64,000 bases of DNA from Phytophthora hibernalis (GCA_012656075.1 JAAKBF010000214.1:186001-250000), one strand, 5' to 3'; counted from the stretch's first letter, positions 22,041 to 33,094 are shown. Numbers and translations are program-made. The notes: generated from the sequence alone by a model not told the origin.

Positions 22041-22200
22041 CAAAAAGCCCAAGTTAATGAGATAGTTAAATTAACATGTAAAGAGACGGCTTCTCCCCAA
22101 TAACGTTAGTAATATACCAGTAATACTTAAAACATGTAGTCTGCTTGCTAGCCAGTCACTCATAAAGCTCATCAATCGGAAGGCAACGTCTCTCTTCGTA

Positions 22201-22718
22201 ATGGCGCAGGGTAAAGGGTACCTCAAGAAAGGCAAGAAGGGCGTGAAGAATGTGGGCGCCAAGCCCTCCAAAAGGCGGTGAGCTACTCGCACAAGAAGTC
22301 GGCAGCCAAGTTCACCAAGAAAGGGAGTACGTGCAGCGCCTGCCCTTGCTTCCAACCTCCAGACTTGATTCACTGACGGTTGTTGCTTGCTTTATTGACA
22401 GATCCCACGACCGAGATCCGACGTGGCTGCAGCGGCATGAAGAACAACGGTAGCAAGGCGGTCACGGCCTTCATCAACCAGAACCTGGAGAACATCATGG
22501 CCAGTCGCGTGCTGCAGGCAGGCACGCAGCTGGCACTGAACGACGTGAAGGCGCACGGCAAGGAGCGACTGAAGGAGATCAACAAGCAGGCCCGCACCAA
22601 GAAGAAAAGCCGCGTGGCGCAGAAGTTGTCGGCTTTGGAGAAATCCATCAAGGAACAGGAGGAGGGCGGCACCCGACGCAAGCGCCCCACGGCCGCAGCG
22701 GTCGTCCAGCACGCATAA
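22201..22718 (+). CDS. Small lysine-rich conserved protein, two exons
   Basis: Exon 1 begins ATGGCGCAGGG (MAQGKGYLKKGKKGVKN). An intron at 22327-22399 (73 bp; donor GTACGT, acceptor TTGACAG) leads to exon 2 with TTEIRRGCSGMKNNGSKAV, a long basic helix (KAHGKERLKEINKQARTKKKS) and the stop at 22716-22718. About 150 residues, very basic, suggesting a nucleic-acid-binding or nucleolar role; I do not recognise the family. Exon 1 is out of frame by one base at the A-run 22270-22273. One more A would restore it, which points to a homopolymer error. The stop is 25 bp from the stop of the sorting nexin on the other strand, so 3' ends overlap. Confidence 0.72.
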
Positions 22719-22743
22719 GATTAGCATCGCCACATTTATTCCT

Positions 22744-25700
22744 TTATGCATTAAGCCCATGCAACGCACCCACTTGACTTACTGTTAGATAACGACCTTG
22801 AGCTTCTTCTCTGTAGCTGGTGTCAGAGTGATTGGTGCCGGGGGTGGCCAGGCATGTTACGTCATCGTCTATTGACGCAGCGACCTCTTCTTTGGCTATG
22901 GTAGTGGCGACTGCAATTGCAGAGGGACACGTGGGGACTGGCGCCGCCGATGGTTTCTTGCCCTTGAAGATTGTCGCATCAGGGAAAAGGTGCAGAAGCA
23001 GTTCGTCCGTGATGCTGAAGAGCAGATTCTTAACAAACACTTCGTGCTGCAGAAACTCGTGCAGCTTTAGAGCTGCGTTCTCGCATGCCGTGTCACCGAA
23101 GAGCGACAACGCTTTGGACGGGAAGCTGGCGAGGATGGCCTCGAGGCAGTCCTTGCGGAGAATGTGCATGTTAGGAGCAGGAGGTGACGCTGCTACGTTG
23201 GCATCGCTTGAATCGGGGAAAATGTACAACCGCAGGTTGCCGATCCATCCGGACAACTTTTTCGGGTCCGTGAAAGAGAGGAATTGCCGCTCGAGCATTC
23301 GAAAATGTGAGGCGCCCAGGAACGCCTTGATGAAAGACCTCGTCATCGAAAAGATTTGCCGGCGCACCATGCCAATACCGTCGAACTCGAACACCTCGCC
23401 CAATACGGCAAACAGGCTCACCTCGATCTTCTGCAATACACGCATCTTCGTTTCCTTCGAGTTGGCGTCCGGTGCGATCCATCGCCCCTTTCTCCACTTG
23501 CCGTTCTCAACCAGCACCCCTCCAGCGCCGATCCCTCCGGAACCACTGCCCCCACCTGGAGCACCACCAGTAGAAGTCGATGTAGATGAAGGAGTTACGT
23601 TTTCTCCTTCCCATCCGGACAGCGACGGGTTGCCTGCTGCGGGGGACGTGCCATATGCGTTCGCCAATAAGAGGAACTTTTGTACAACCGAGCTCTGGCA
23701 CAGCGTATCGCACGTTAGCAACTGCTGCAGGAACTGCTCCAAAACGTACAACCGCTTCTCGTAGGTTAGAGTTGCTGCCGCCACCGTCTTCAGGGACGGC
23801 TTGATGGAAGCGATCTCCATATAATCGACGCCTCTCAAATGGCACGACTGGCATCCCACCCCACACTTCTTCTCTTGCTTCTTCAGCTTTTCAACCAACT
23901 GCCTCTCCAACACCTCAAAGTCGTGGAAGGTCTTGATTATACTCCAGGCGTATACACTATCGTCCTTGATCTTTACAGTGATCTCAAACTTAGAGCTCCC
24001 AGCGCGGGTAATAGTTGGACTCAAAGGGCTCGTTGGCTGTCCAGATGCAGAAGAGTCACCAAAGCTCGCTGAAGCGCTGCTGTTGCTTGACGGAGAAAGC
24101 GCCTGGTGCGGGCTACCATTGGCACTACTACCAGCGGAGGTGTTGTTGGAGCTGAACAAATCCGGTTGCTCGCGTTCCTTGACTAAGTACTTGCCTACGT
24201 GAGCGTCTATACGCAGTTTGTACTTGTTGACGAGACGGTCATAGCAATTCCCACAAACTCGTGCTTTCTTAGAAGACTCAACAGGAGGTGGGTACACCAA
24301 GAAGGCGAAGAAGTCCAAGCAAGAAGTACACGCGCTGGTGACAACTTTGGCAGCTTCCTGCACCCGCCTTCGATACTGGGAGAGCATTTAGGCAGCGGAA
24401 GCACAAGTTTTCATCGTCATCTTCATCGTTGTCGTACAAAGCAGCAGGGTTGGCGTCAATAGAGGCTATTGGAGATAGCACTTGTGCATCCGCTGTGCTC
24501 TTGTTGGAATTTCCACGCCTTAGCGATGGAATGGACGCACGAGCCTTCATAAAAGCCGAAGTTTTGGTTGGCCTGTGCTGTGAACCATCCGATTCCATCT
24601 TTTCCAGCATCGAATCCCGGATTGGGCTGTTGGGCATATCTTTGTCAAAGCTCTTTGATCTTCGTCTCAGCAGTGACTTCATCGACGCTGTCCCGTTTTC
24701 TTTCTTCTTGTCGCGTGTCAGTGCGTTGAAGCGCTGCTTTAGCTTTCGCGCTCTGCCCAAACCGTTAGGGACTGCTGATGATGCAACAGGAGACGACACG
24801 CCAAAACTAATCGGAGATACTGGATGAAACGCTATTATCAGAACCGGAGGTAGTTGACATCGTCGACGGACCCACCTCCGTCGTCGTACGGAGTCAAACT
24901 TCTTTCCTTCTCGTGGAAGTTGTCTTCGAAAGTTTTGGCATACTCCCATGCAGAGTTTGGCGATTCACTGTCTGACGACTCTTCTGCATCATTTCCTGCA
25001 TTTTCCAATGCCCAGTCGTCTTCCCAAATCCATTCTGACGACGGGAGATCCTGCCACCTTTTGTCTGATGCTTTTACCCATCCATTCATGGGAACATAAC
25101 GCTCAGTTTCCCATACCCGCTCCAGCACACGAACTGGGGCACTGGGTGAGGTTATGCTTTGAGACTGCCATTGGCTAGAGGGTGAAACACCGAGCTCTTC
25201 ATCGATATCACTATGCCGGCCTAGAAGGGTTGGAACATCAAGGCATACTTGAAGTTTGTCGAGCTGCGACAATGTTCCCAGCACGGATTCCATGAGGATG
25301 GCGTCGAGCAAAAGAGCGTAGTTCTCATAAAACGCCTCCGTGATATAGCTGTGTGCGTATAACTCAGTCCAATAAATCCCCACTGATCCTTTCTCTAGAG
25401 CAGCCAACATCCATTGAACTCCACGTGTCGAAACAAACGACTCGCTTGGGCTGCAACTTGGACATTGAGACGCCACAAACCTCCAGTGAGCATTAAACCT
25501 TTCGGCACCAGGCCTATCTCGCGCAAGATACTCCCAATAATACGGATGGTCGTCTGCATCTACGTCCGAGTCACTTCCTCGGTCTGTGCCCATGCTGTCA
25601 CGAGATGTCAAATCAAAGTTTGCCGTTGGCAACGAAGTGCGTCGCCTAGCACTTGGCGACGCTGGGGGTGTCGACAGCTCTCTGCTATCATTATCATTGT

Positions 25701-27746
25701 CATCTTCTGAGGATGGCGTCTTCGACTCATGATCGCGAAAGCCTAACATGAAGGCATCTTCCATCGCTGACAAAAGATCGTATAGCTCACGAGAGCGCGC
25801 TGAATTGCGCATTTCAGGGCACTCGTCATACATCTTCGAGTAATTCATCACTGCCTTTTCCAAATGAACAACTGTACGATCTCGCATCATTGCCATCTTC
25901 ATATCCCCACTCGCTGTCCGCGGGGTCGTCTCACTCTTATCGTCATCCATGGGGCTAAGCAACGGATTAAATGATCCCATGGTATGAGCATAGTTGCGAC
26001 CCCCGCTGTCGTCAAACGATGAAATAGGTGAGCTGACGCCGGATTCACCTCGTTTCCATGCCTTTGCAACAGCCGTCCAGGCTTGCGAATCATACGTGCT
26101 GCAGCACCCGCACCTACACTGAGGGGAGGGGTAGACATAGTATCCATTTGGTGACTACCAAGAGTGCGGAAGCGTTTTTTAACCTTGCCAATAGACGAGT
26201 TCAAACTAGAACCGATATTAGCCTTGGCGTTCTTCAGATCATCCATGTGTGCGCCAATACGGCTATTTTCACCGGTCATCTTGTGTGACAGAAGCCCAGC
26301 TGGGATAAATCCACGCGGATTCATCATTTTTGCTGCCTTGGCAACATTAAGGCGATCATCCATTGCGAAAATTGACGGCATGGTTTTCTTGTCGCCAGTG
26401 GATCCGGCAAATACAGCGCTACCAAACGCAAATGGATTGGTAGAATCAACCCACTCGTCTCCTTCGAATACCATTTCCGTGGCACCAGCTGCGGCTAAAG
26501 ATGCGGCGCTTGCTACAGCCTCGACCACAGCCTGGAAGGCAGCCTCAGCTTGTTCACCGCTACGCTTGCTTGCTTTGTACAGAAAGCTGGACGTGGTCCG
26601 TAGTTTATTCAGCGTCAAAGTTGGCACCATTCCAACACCGTTACTTACTGAAGACATCGTTGGCGACATCGGCCCCACCACATCTTTCTCATCGACCAAC
26701 GCTTGGAGACATGATAGCACAAACTCGTTCGCGTATCGTGGTTGAGAATACTCGGACAAAGGCTTAAGGATCTTGAAAGCCGTGACTTCACGTAGCAAGT
26801 TCATTGCGATGGACACGAACACGTTGACGTCCTGCTGCTGACCGAGTTGAGGCTTCAGTTGAGTTAACAGCTGTCTCGCTACATGTCGGAGATAAGCCGC
26901 CTCTACCATTTCACCCCCGTTCTTCTTGCCGGTATTGCAACCTGCAGCCGTCAGTGGGGTCACTGTCGTGTGCGGTGATGAAGGAGCTCCAGTTCCCACG
27001 CAGCCCGGGTGAACGAACGGCGATCTCTGTACAAATGCTGTGACATATTCCTGCCTCTTGAGCAGATTGGAGTCGTTCTCGTCGCCTTCAAACACACTAG
27101 GATACTCATCCGCTAACTGCGCATAAGCCTCTCGAAACCACCCGAGATGCAGCCTCAGCAGCTCCAGACTCTTGGCAACCATCGTCAACGCCTGGGATGA
27201 GTCAATCTCCAGCACACGCGACGCCATCGCACCCAGCAAGTCGGCCAGCAGAAACTTCACGTCATTCGGAAACTCTTCATTGGGGGAAATGGCCTGGAAC
27301 CAGAAGTTCACATAGTCCTTGACAATCTGCTGGACGAGGGCCCCAACCTCTTCGCAAATCTCGGGCGGCAAGTTCCAAGACGTACGCAAGTGTGCTACAA
27401 TGGGCAGTCTCTTGAGTACTCGGAGATGGAAGCCCGCGTCCGTCAAAAAGCTGCTGTGGAGAGGGAATGGTCCACCGCTGCTGTAGTGGCCGCTGCTCGC
27501 GCGGCTGCGGTATCTGCTGTAGAACTTGAACTTGAGCAGCGCCTGGTCCAGCAGCTCCTGCTCCTTTTGCAACTGGTACGAGCGCAACAGCCACCAGAAG
27601 CTGCCGCTGCTCGCGAGCAGCACGGCCACCTGCAGCAGGCGTACGGCAGTCCACCAGGTCGCGCGCAGCAGCAGAAGCGCAGCCCACGAGTATCGCGCCC
27701 CCAGCAGCAGCGCCACGAGCGCCAGCAAACAGTGGAGCGGCCGCAT
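22744..27746 (-). CDS. Large sorting nexin: TM-PXA-dysferlin-like-FYVE-like-PX-nexin C
   Basis: Three long minus frames form one gene. 27746-26050: two hydrophobic N-terminal segments (LLALVALLLGARYSWAALLLL; LLQVAVLLASSGSFWWLL), then a PXA domain (EICEEVGALVQQIVKDYVNFWF; LADLLGAMASRVLEID). 25990-24876: a helical region and a dysferlin/peroxin-type domain (ETERYVPMNGWVKASDKRWQD; WIWEDDWALEN; WEYAKTFEDNFHEKERSLTPY). After a 56-bp intron: basic linker, Cys pairs CFRC, CTSC and CGNC resembling a degenerate FYVE finger, a PX domain (FEITVKIKDDSVYAWSIIKTFHDFEVLERQLVEKLK) and a nexin-C domain (VSLFAVLGEVFEFDGIGMVRRQIF). PXA-PX-nexin C proteins tether endosome or ER membranes and bind phosphoinositides. 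The junctions near 26050-26130 and 24330-24420 are frame changes I could not resolve as introns. Start 27746 precedes the first membrane segment. Confidence 0.82.
24820..24875 (-). other. Intron of the sorting nexin gene
   Basis: 56 bp on the minus strand: donor GTGGGT (24875), a CAACTAC branch-like motif, acceptor TTCATCCAG (24820). Joining gives ...TPYDDG|V SPISFGVSSPV with matching phase (G|TA), linking the dysferlin-like part to the linker before the Cys-rich finger. Confidence 0.65.
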
Positions 27747-28114
27747 GTCGGTGCTAGACGTGCAGAAACAGTGAGATCCCGTTAGAGAATGGGTGCGGAA
27801 TGGGTCTTACAGACTCGCGATCAGACAGAACTGGGCGTCAGCAGAGAGCGCAGACGCAGGGGTTCCGATTAGGCTACGCGGCATGCACTACGACCCGCAC
27901 AGCCAGAGTTACAGCGCCCAGATACCGCGCGCAGGAGAGATAGGTCACCGCTTGGGGAGACGAAGCGAAACTGTGAAGCCTACCTAGAATAGACGAGATC
28001 ACCATTTTTAGCCAATGCGATCTCTCCGGATTGTACCAGTGAGTGGGTACACCCCATCTTGTGGTTGGCGACCGCTGACCCCTCGGCTCATTGTCGCGAA
28101 CTTTAACCTGGTGA
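27747..28114. promoter_or_regulatory. Divergent promoter region, sorting nexin (-) and MRPL3 (+)
   Basis: 368 bp separate the two start codons. A motif resembling the oomycete initiator plus flanking promoter element, GATCACCATTTTTAGCC, lies at about 27998-28014 on the plus strand, about 100 bp before the L3 ATG. No TATA box is obvious. The shared, short interval suggests co-regulation, which is an inference. Confidence 0.4.
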
Positions 28115-28996
28115 ATGAACATGTGGCGCAGTTCGAGTGCGTTGGTGCACGTCGGTGGCAAGGCTCTGCTGCAGACCTCGTCGCTGTCGACAGTCGCTGC
28201 GTCTGCCGCGACCACTGCGACTGTGTCGGAGGCCTCATGGTTGGCCGAGAAGAAGCGCACGGGGCTGCTGGCCGTCAAGATTGGCATGATGCCCGTGTGG
28301 GATCACTTCGGTTACCGCCACAACTGCACCGTGTTACAGGTGGAGGAGTGCCAGGTGACGCAGGTGAAGACGGCAGACCGCCACGGATTCAACGCGCTGC
28401 AGCTTGGTGTGGGGCTGCGCAAGCCCAAGAACGTGAGCAAGCCCGTGCTGGGCCACCTGGCCAAGGCTGGCGTGCCCCCAAGCGCCAGCTGCAAGAGTTC
28501 CGTGTCTCCGAGGACGCTTTGCTGCCGCTTGGCACGACACTCGGCGCTGCACTTCAACGCCGGCCAGTTCGTGGACGTGTGCGGCACGAGCAAGGGCAAG
28601 GGCTTCCAGGGAGTCGTGAAGCTGCACAACTTCGCCGGACAGCCGGCCTCGCACGGTAACTCCAAGACGCAGCGCCACATGGGCTCCACCGGCCAGTGCC
28701 AAGATCCCGGCAAGGTGTTCAAGGGCAAGAAGATGCCAGGACGCATGGGCGGCAACCGCGTCACGCGCGACAACCTGTGGATCGCCAAGATCGACGTGGA
28801 GCGCAACCTCATCTACGTTAAGGGCAGCGTGCCAGGAAACAACGGCGGCATTGTCCGTGTGACGGATGCTCGCAAGAAGAAGCCGGTGGCCGAGCTCCCA
28901 TTCCCGACATTTGTGGCCGCGGAGAGCAAGGCCCTGCCATCGGAGGTCATGGCGCCGCACGGCGACATTGACCCGTACGACTACGACGAGAACTAG
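28115..28996 (+). CDS. MRPL3: Mitochondrial ribosomal protein L3 (uL3m)
   Basis: A 293-codon frame. The first 35 or so residues (MNMWRSSSALVHVGG...) are Arg/Ser/Ala-rich like a mitochondrial presequence. Then the L3 fold: RTGLLAVKIGMMPVWDHFG, QVKTADRHGFNALQLGVG, HFNAGQFVDVCGTSKGKGFQGVVK, HGNSKTQRHMGSTGQ and KKMPGRMGGNRVT. L3 sits near the peptidyl-transferase centre of the large mitoribosomal subunit. Between about 28473 and 28540 the open frame is unlike L3, while another frame reads KRQLQEFRVSEDALLPLGTTLG, the expected L3 sequence. Two compensating one-base shifts therefore bracket this stretch. Nearby ATGs at 28115 and 28121 are both possible starts. Confidence 0.9.
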   Translation: MNMWRSSSALVHVGGKALLQTSSLSTVAASAATTATVSEASWLAEKKRTGLLAVKIGMMPVWDHFGYRHNCTVLQVEECQVTQVKTADRHGFNALQLGVGLRKPKNVSKPVLGHLAKAGVPPSASCKSSVSPRTLCCRLARHSALHFNAGQFVDVCGTSKGKGFQGVVKLHNFAGQPASHGNSKTQRHMGSTGQCQDPGKVFKGKKMPGRMGGNRVTRDNLWIAKIDVERNLIYVKGSVPGNNGGIVRVTDARKKKPVAELPFPTFVAAESKALPSEVMAPHGDIDPYDYDEN

Positions 28997-29072
28997 AGAC
29001 CAGCAGAAGCGCCAAGCCACGTGAGAAGAGGCGTTCTTTTTGCCATCCTTTGTGTGCAAGTATACACTCGGC

Positions 29073-29103
29073 GCCAGGTTAAATCGCTACAGATTAACCT
29101 GGC
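29073..29103. terminator. Hairpin downstream of MRPL3
   Basis: GCCAGGTTAA and TTAACCTGGC form a perfect 10-bp stem with an 11-base loop, 77 bp after the L3 stop. It may sit in the 3' UTR. A regulatory or end-forming role is only a guess; it could also be a transposon relic. From 29110 to 29900 I see no gene, only repeats of a GTATCAG/CAGGTATC type at 29390-29550. Confidence 0.35.
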
Positions 29104-29906
29104 ACACCTGATAGTATCCGTGGACAACGGCCGTACCAGGTATAGCAATACTATCATATTTGGCAGCAGACGGTAGCGATAGTCCAACCTACAACCACCA
29201 CTTGATGCAAAACAGCAGGTAATAATCGTAACCAACTATTACTGCTACGGTACTACATTTTGCTGCCCGAGCACTCTGAACTCGATGAAAAGCTGCTGAA
29301 AGACCTTTGGAAGCTACAGCTACGAGTGCCCGAGGACGTTTGTCTCGACCAAGAAGAAAACTACTCAGACATCCATTACGAACTACTTTAACCCCGTATC
29401 AAATCCCGCCAAATTGGCTATCAGATACTTCGTATCAGGTTCGATAGGTATCTGATTTACTCCATACATTTTACTAACTGTACCATCGATTTCATACATG
29501 TATCAGATATAGCAGTGTATCAGGTTTGTCAGGTATCATTTTTAGGACAGGTTAATCTGTACCCCATTTTGTGACTGTAATTCTGTCAATATTTCGAGCT
29601 GTTTGGATATGTTCGATATGTTCGATCTATGATTGGTAGAAATATGCTACTTGTGTTAATGCGCTGATTTTATCCCCAAGTGGTCATTTTGGCACTACAG
29701 TGTACGCCAGATTAAATCAGCCATGAAGGTACATACAAAAATCAAGTATATCATTAGGATGGTGAAATTAGTTTTGTATGGAGCACAGGTACAAACACAA
29801 GGATGGAGAGCTGGTGGAGTCATTTCGCAAGCTGCAAACGACGAGGAAGTACCCTCTACCTAAGGCGAAGCCCTCTCCACCTGCATAGAAGCATCCCACA
29901 CCCACC

Positions 29907-30190
29907 ATGAAGAAGCCACGGCTGACGGAGCGCGAGCGCGAACGAATCGAACGCCTCCACCTACGCTGGGGTCAGTGGTCGTAATATTGCCCTCTAATTC
30001 ACCAGATCTAAAGCCGATGGAGAATTTTGGTCCATTATGAGTAGGAGAGTTTAGATTAATGGAACATAGTTCGATAGCATGCCTCATTTAAAGGCTGCAC
30101 TGTTTAAGGCTTGGGAAGGTATTACTACTGTCTTGCTAATGTCTCTCATTGAATCAATGCGCCGCCGGTGTGGCAGTCGTTAAAAGTAAA
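29907..30190 (+). pseudogene. Internally deleted Tc1/mariner transposase
   Basis: The ATG at 29907 starts MKKPRLTERERERIERLHLRWG, a typical transposase N-terminus. About 20 codons later the sequence jumps to the C-terminus: SPDLKPMENF (the third catalytic Glu region; Met replaces Ile), then in other frames ALKAALFKAWEGITTVLLMSLIESMRRRCGS. The DNA-binding domain and the first two catalytic residues are gone. It belongs to a different Tc1 group from the intact copy at 19170. MITE-like deletion derivatives of this sort depend on a full-length relative. Confidence 0.75.
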
Positions 30191-30215
30191 TTTGAAAATC
30201 GACCAATTCCTGCTC

Positions 30216-30673
30216 AGAGCATCTCCACCGGTTGGCGGCAAAGTAGGCTATAAATGGCGTTTGTCGGCCATTTGCCAACGTGCTGGTGGACCTTTTCTAG
30301 CACCACCAAGGCATCCACACCGGTAACAGCGGCTTCACAGACAAATACTGCGATCGGTACTGCTAGAAGTGCTACAAGACGACGTGGAGGAGGTGCTAGC
30401 CGCTGAAATTCTATTTGAATCGATTCTAGATGAGGAGGAGATGCAGACGACCTTTTTCGAGCGGTAGAATCCCTTAACGTTCTTGTGGTGTGCTGGCAGC
30501 ACTGCTGCTGAGTTTTGTCGACTTCAGCAAAAATCCCGACAAAGTTGTTGACTTTTATCTCGGAATCGTCGCTTCGGCAAAATTTATTGAGTTTTTCCAA
30601 CCGGTGGATAGCCGGAAAAAGGTTTGGCAAAATTTGCATTTGCCCAAAGTTTTCCAACCAGTGGAGATGCTCT
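30216..30673. mobile_element. MITE with 20-bp terminal inverted repeats
   Basis: Left end AGAGCATCTCCACCGGTTGG (30216-30235) and right end CCAACCAGTGGAGATGCTCT (30654-30673) are inverted repeats with one mismatch. A third, partial copy of the end (CCAACCGGTGGATAGCC) lies inside at about 30598. The 458 bp carry no credible gene. The target duplication is unclear. Confidence 0.7.
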
Positions 30674-30746
30674 CAATGTTGTGAGATCGACGACATTGAC
30701 GGAGTGTAAAATTCAGGATAAACTTAACGAAAAAATGGCAGAGATG

Positions 30747-31740
30747 TGTGGCGAAGCTACTTCGCAAAAATTGCTGACGCGGTTGAAGCTTGCGCACGGT
30801 ACGCCCGGACTGCCGACTGTCGGAGGGGTACTCCGTTGATCTGGCGCGATCGAAACCTTGTAGTCACCTTGTGTACCCGACGGCTGGGCGGGTTACGCTC
30901 TTCCGTCTTCGCGAAGACGTTCAGTAGTGACCAAGGCGGATGTTGGAGCTTGTGTGCTCCTTCCGGGGTCTGGGTGGGTGACGGCCACGCGGGTATTCTT
31001 CACGCGGTCGTCGGTGTGCTGCGATCGAGTCTTGGTTCAAGTCGATCGCGTGGGGTGTATCCTTTTTTGTGCTGTTGTAGCCCTTTCCGTTGCTTGCCGC
31101 CTCCTCTTGGTGGGATCTTGTGGTGAGATTGATGTGCGAGCGTACCCTGGCCAAGCTATCCAGGTGTACGTCGTGTTCTTGGTTGGCGTAGTGAGTTCTT
31201 CTTCGGGTAGGCCAATGTACCTCCTTCCCCGGTAGTCTAGAAAACACTTGCGTCTTGCAAGGCAAATCGGAATCTATTATACCAAAGTAAAGGTCCTAAA
31301 GGTCTCTCCCCATCTCGCTCTCTTCCTATCCCTCTTGCGTGCTTCCTGTTTGCGCATTGTACCTTGAACCTGATATTATGTACCAAGATTGCGGTACCGT
31401 AATGAATTGATAGCTCCATTGTACCCACAATCCATGTGATCGCCCGTACCGAAATGATTGTTCCAGATCAACCCCGCAGAGCAGATCGCGTGTCCCAATG
31501 ATTGCACCTGATCGCATATTGGAATAATTGCACCAGATTGCGTATCGGAATGATTGCGCCAGACGAATCAGGTCGGGGTGTACCCCATTGTTGGTACACC
31601 AGTCAGGTCTCGCCCAGATGTCACACAACCGGATGTAACCAGACTCAGCTGCAGCTCTCGGGTCGCGATCCATCAATCGTGATCTTTGGGTCTTCATGTC
31701 GCCTCCGATTGGTGAAGCTCTACAAGAGCCAGACCGCTTC
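30747..31740 (-). mobile_element. LTR, family B (3' LTR of element B)
   Basis: Reverse complement of 413-1442. On the minus strand it follows directly after a G-rich GCGCAGGGGGCGAT, a good candidate polypurine tract at 31741-31755, which supports a minus-strand sense for element B. Its minus-strand 3' end (GCTTCGCCA) is at 30747. One LTR only is seen for element B; the 5' LTR is not found. Confidence 0.72.
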
Positions 31741-31844
31741 ACGTCAATCGCCCCCTGCGCTGGAAAAGGCCGTACAGCAGCCGCCGCCAGCGCACGCCAC
31801 TACTTCCCGACGTCATCTTCCCCGTCACCGTCTCCACTCCCTCC

Positions 31845-33094
31845 ATGGTTGCCGCTCAGCAGCCCAGTTCATCGGGCCTCCCCAGCGCCGCCGTCGCCGA
31901 TAGCACCAGGTCCGAGACCGACCCCTCACCCACTCCAGTAGTCCTGTTCTCCCGATTGCGCTTCCTCCCGTCCACCGCGAAGCTGCGCAAGCTTTCCTCG
32001 CGACATTCAACGAGCTGCTGGATCGCGCTGACGCTGGGTCGGACTTGGCGGAAGACCACGCAAATCTGCAGCGTGCATACGCTGACCAGAAAACGCGTGC
32101 CGACCGTCTCGAGAGCGAGTTGAACGAGGCATACGCAGCGGCGTCACCCTACGTTTTGCACTGCCAGCACCAGTACGAGATCCTCCATCGTCGTTACCGG
32201 GATGCGTTACAAGTCCGCGGACTACGAGCGTGCACTGCAGGAACGCCTGGACAACTCGCGAGAGGTCGAAGCACTCCGGGATCAACTGCGTGTTACTCAA
32301 GATGTGGGCGACGAGGAGATTGCGCGCCTGCAGAACGAAATCGGTAGCCTGGCTAGGCAACTGGCGACCGCGACTTCAGCTGCGGGCGCCTCTCCTGTCT
32401 TCGCACGTCGTATCGCGGCCCTCCAAGACGAGCGTGATCACGCTGTTGCTGAGCGCGATCAGGTTACGATCGACCGCGATCGATATCGTCACGACCTGGC
32501 GCAAGCTGAAGGCGACATCCGGGCTCACGAAGTTTCGCAGCAAGCTCTCGACGATGCTGCCTCTCGGCTTCGTGGACGTGTCACTCGACTGGAGCAGCGC
32601 GTCGCCGATTTACAGGCACGTAATCAGCAACAAATCGCCGCTGCCCAGATGAATTTAGATCGTAGTCACGCTGAACGTGACCGCGAGCACGATCGGGCGG
32701 ATGCCGCGGAGACTCAGTTACGCTCTGCTAACGTCAACCTGAGACGGGTGACTAATGAGCGTGACCAAGCTCGGGCTGATCTCGTGTCCACTCGTACGTT
32801 ACCGTCGCCGCTTTCATGTCTCTGTGACGCTGTACTAACTCCCTTTGTCGCTTCTTCATAGAGTCCCAGATCGTGTCGGCTCGTGCATCTATTGCGAGAC
32901 TTGAGCGTAGCGTGAATTTGCTGCAGGCAAACCATGGTCGTCTCCAAGCTCTGCAGGCGGAGAATGACACTTGGCAGCGTGACCTGGCGGCTGTTCGGAC
33001 CGCTTCCAAGGTGTTCGAAGCTGAGCGCGATCAAGCAATGCAAGACCGCGATGTCATCCGTGACCGCGTAGCTGGACTGATCTCCTTGGTCTAA
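31845..33094 (+). pseudogene. Opposite-strand gene of element B, coiled-coil part with intron
   Basis: The ATG at 31845 (MVAAQQPSSSGLPSAAV) lies about 105 bp inside the LTR edge. Frame changes near 31950 and 32200 are followed by about 220 residues of coiled coil: LQRAYADQKTRADRLESEL, ERLDNSREVEALRDQL, RLEQRVADLQARNQQQIAAAQ, ERDREHDRADAAETQLRSAN. A 68-bp intron (32794-32861) joins to SQIVSARASIARLERSVNLLQ..., ending LISLV at 33094. The layout mirrors the element A gene: Ser/Pro-rich start, coiled coil, intron near the end of the coil. I know no function; a virion-like scaffold or RNA-binding role are possibilities only. Confidence 0.65.
32794..32861 (+). other. Spliceosomal intron in the opposite-strand gene of element B
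   Basis: 68 bp: donor GTACGT (32794), branch motif TACTAAC (about 32833-32839), T-rich tract, acceptor CATAG (32861). Splicing keeps frame (ACT C|AG TCC CAG) and removes an in-frame stop. It is a textbook oomycete intron, antisense to element B pol. Confidence 0.8.

Larger units (their letters stand above)
18454..22054. mobile_element. Composite segment bounded by a shared 58-bp inverted end sequence
   Basis: About 58 bp at 18462-18520 (CAAAAGACGGCACTCTCCCA ... TTGCAAAACAT) recur inverted at 21984-22041, with weaker similarity extending outward on both sides (GGGCTTCAAGCAAAAG against GGGCTTTTTGCAAAAG). These ends enclose 3.5 kb holding a complete Tc1/mariner element, low-complexity DNA and a foldback. 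It may be one large non-autonomous TIR element with later insertions, or two copies of a small foldback in opposite orientation. No clear target duplication was found. Confidence 0.45.

Noticed and set aside
22392..22769. Minus ORF opposite the lysine-rich gene
   Set aside because: Shadow of exon 2 of the small basic protein.
27390..27785. Gln/Arg/Ala-rich plus ORF
   Set aside because: Antisense of the Leu-rich membrane segments of the sorting nexin.
28334..29059. 241-codon minus ORF over MRPL3
   Set aside because: Antisense shadow of a GC-rich conserved gene; no motif.
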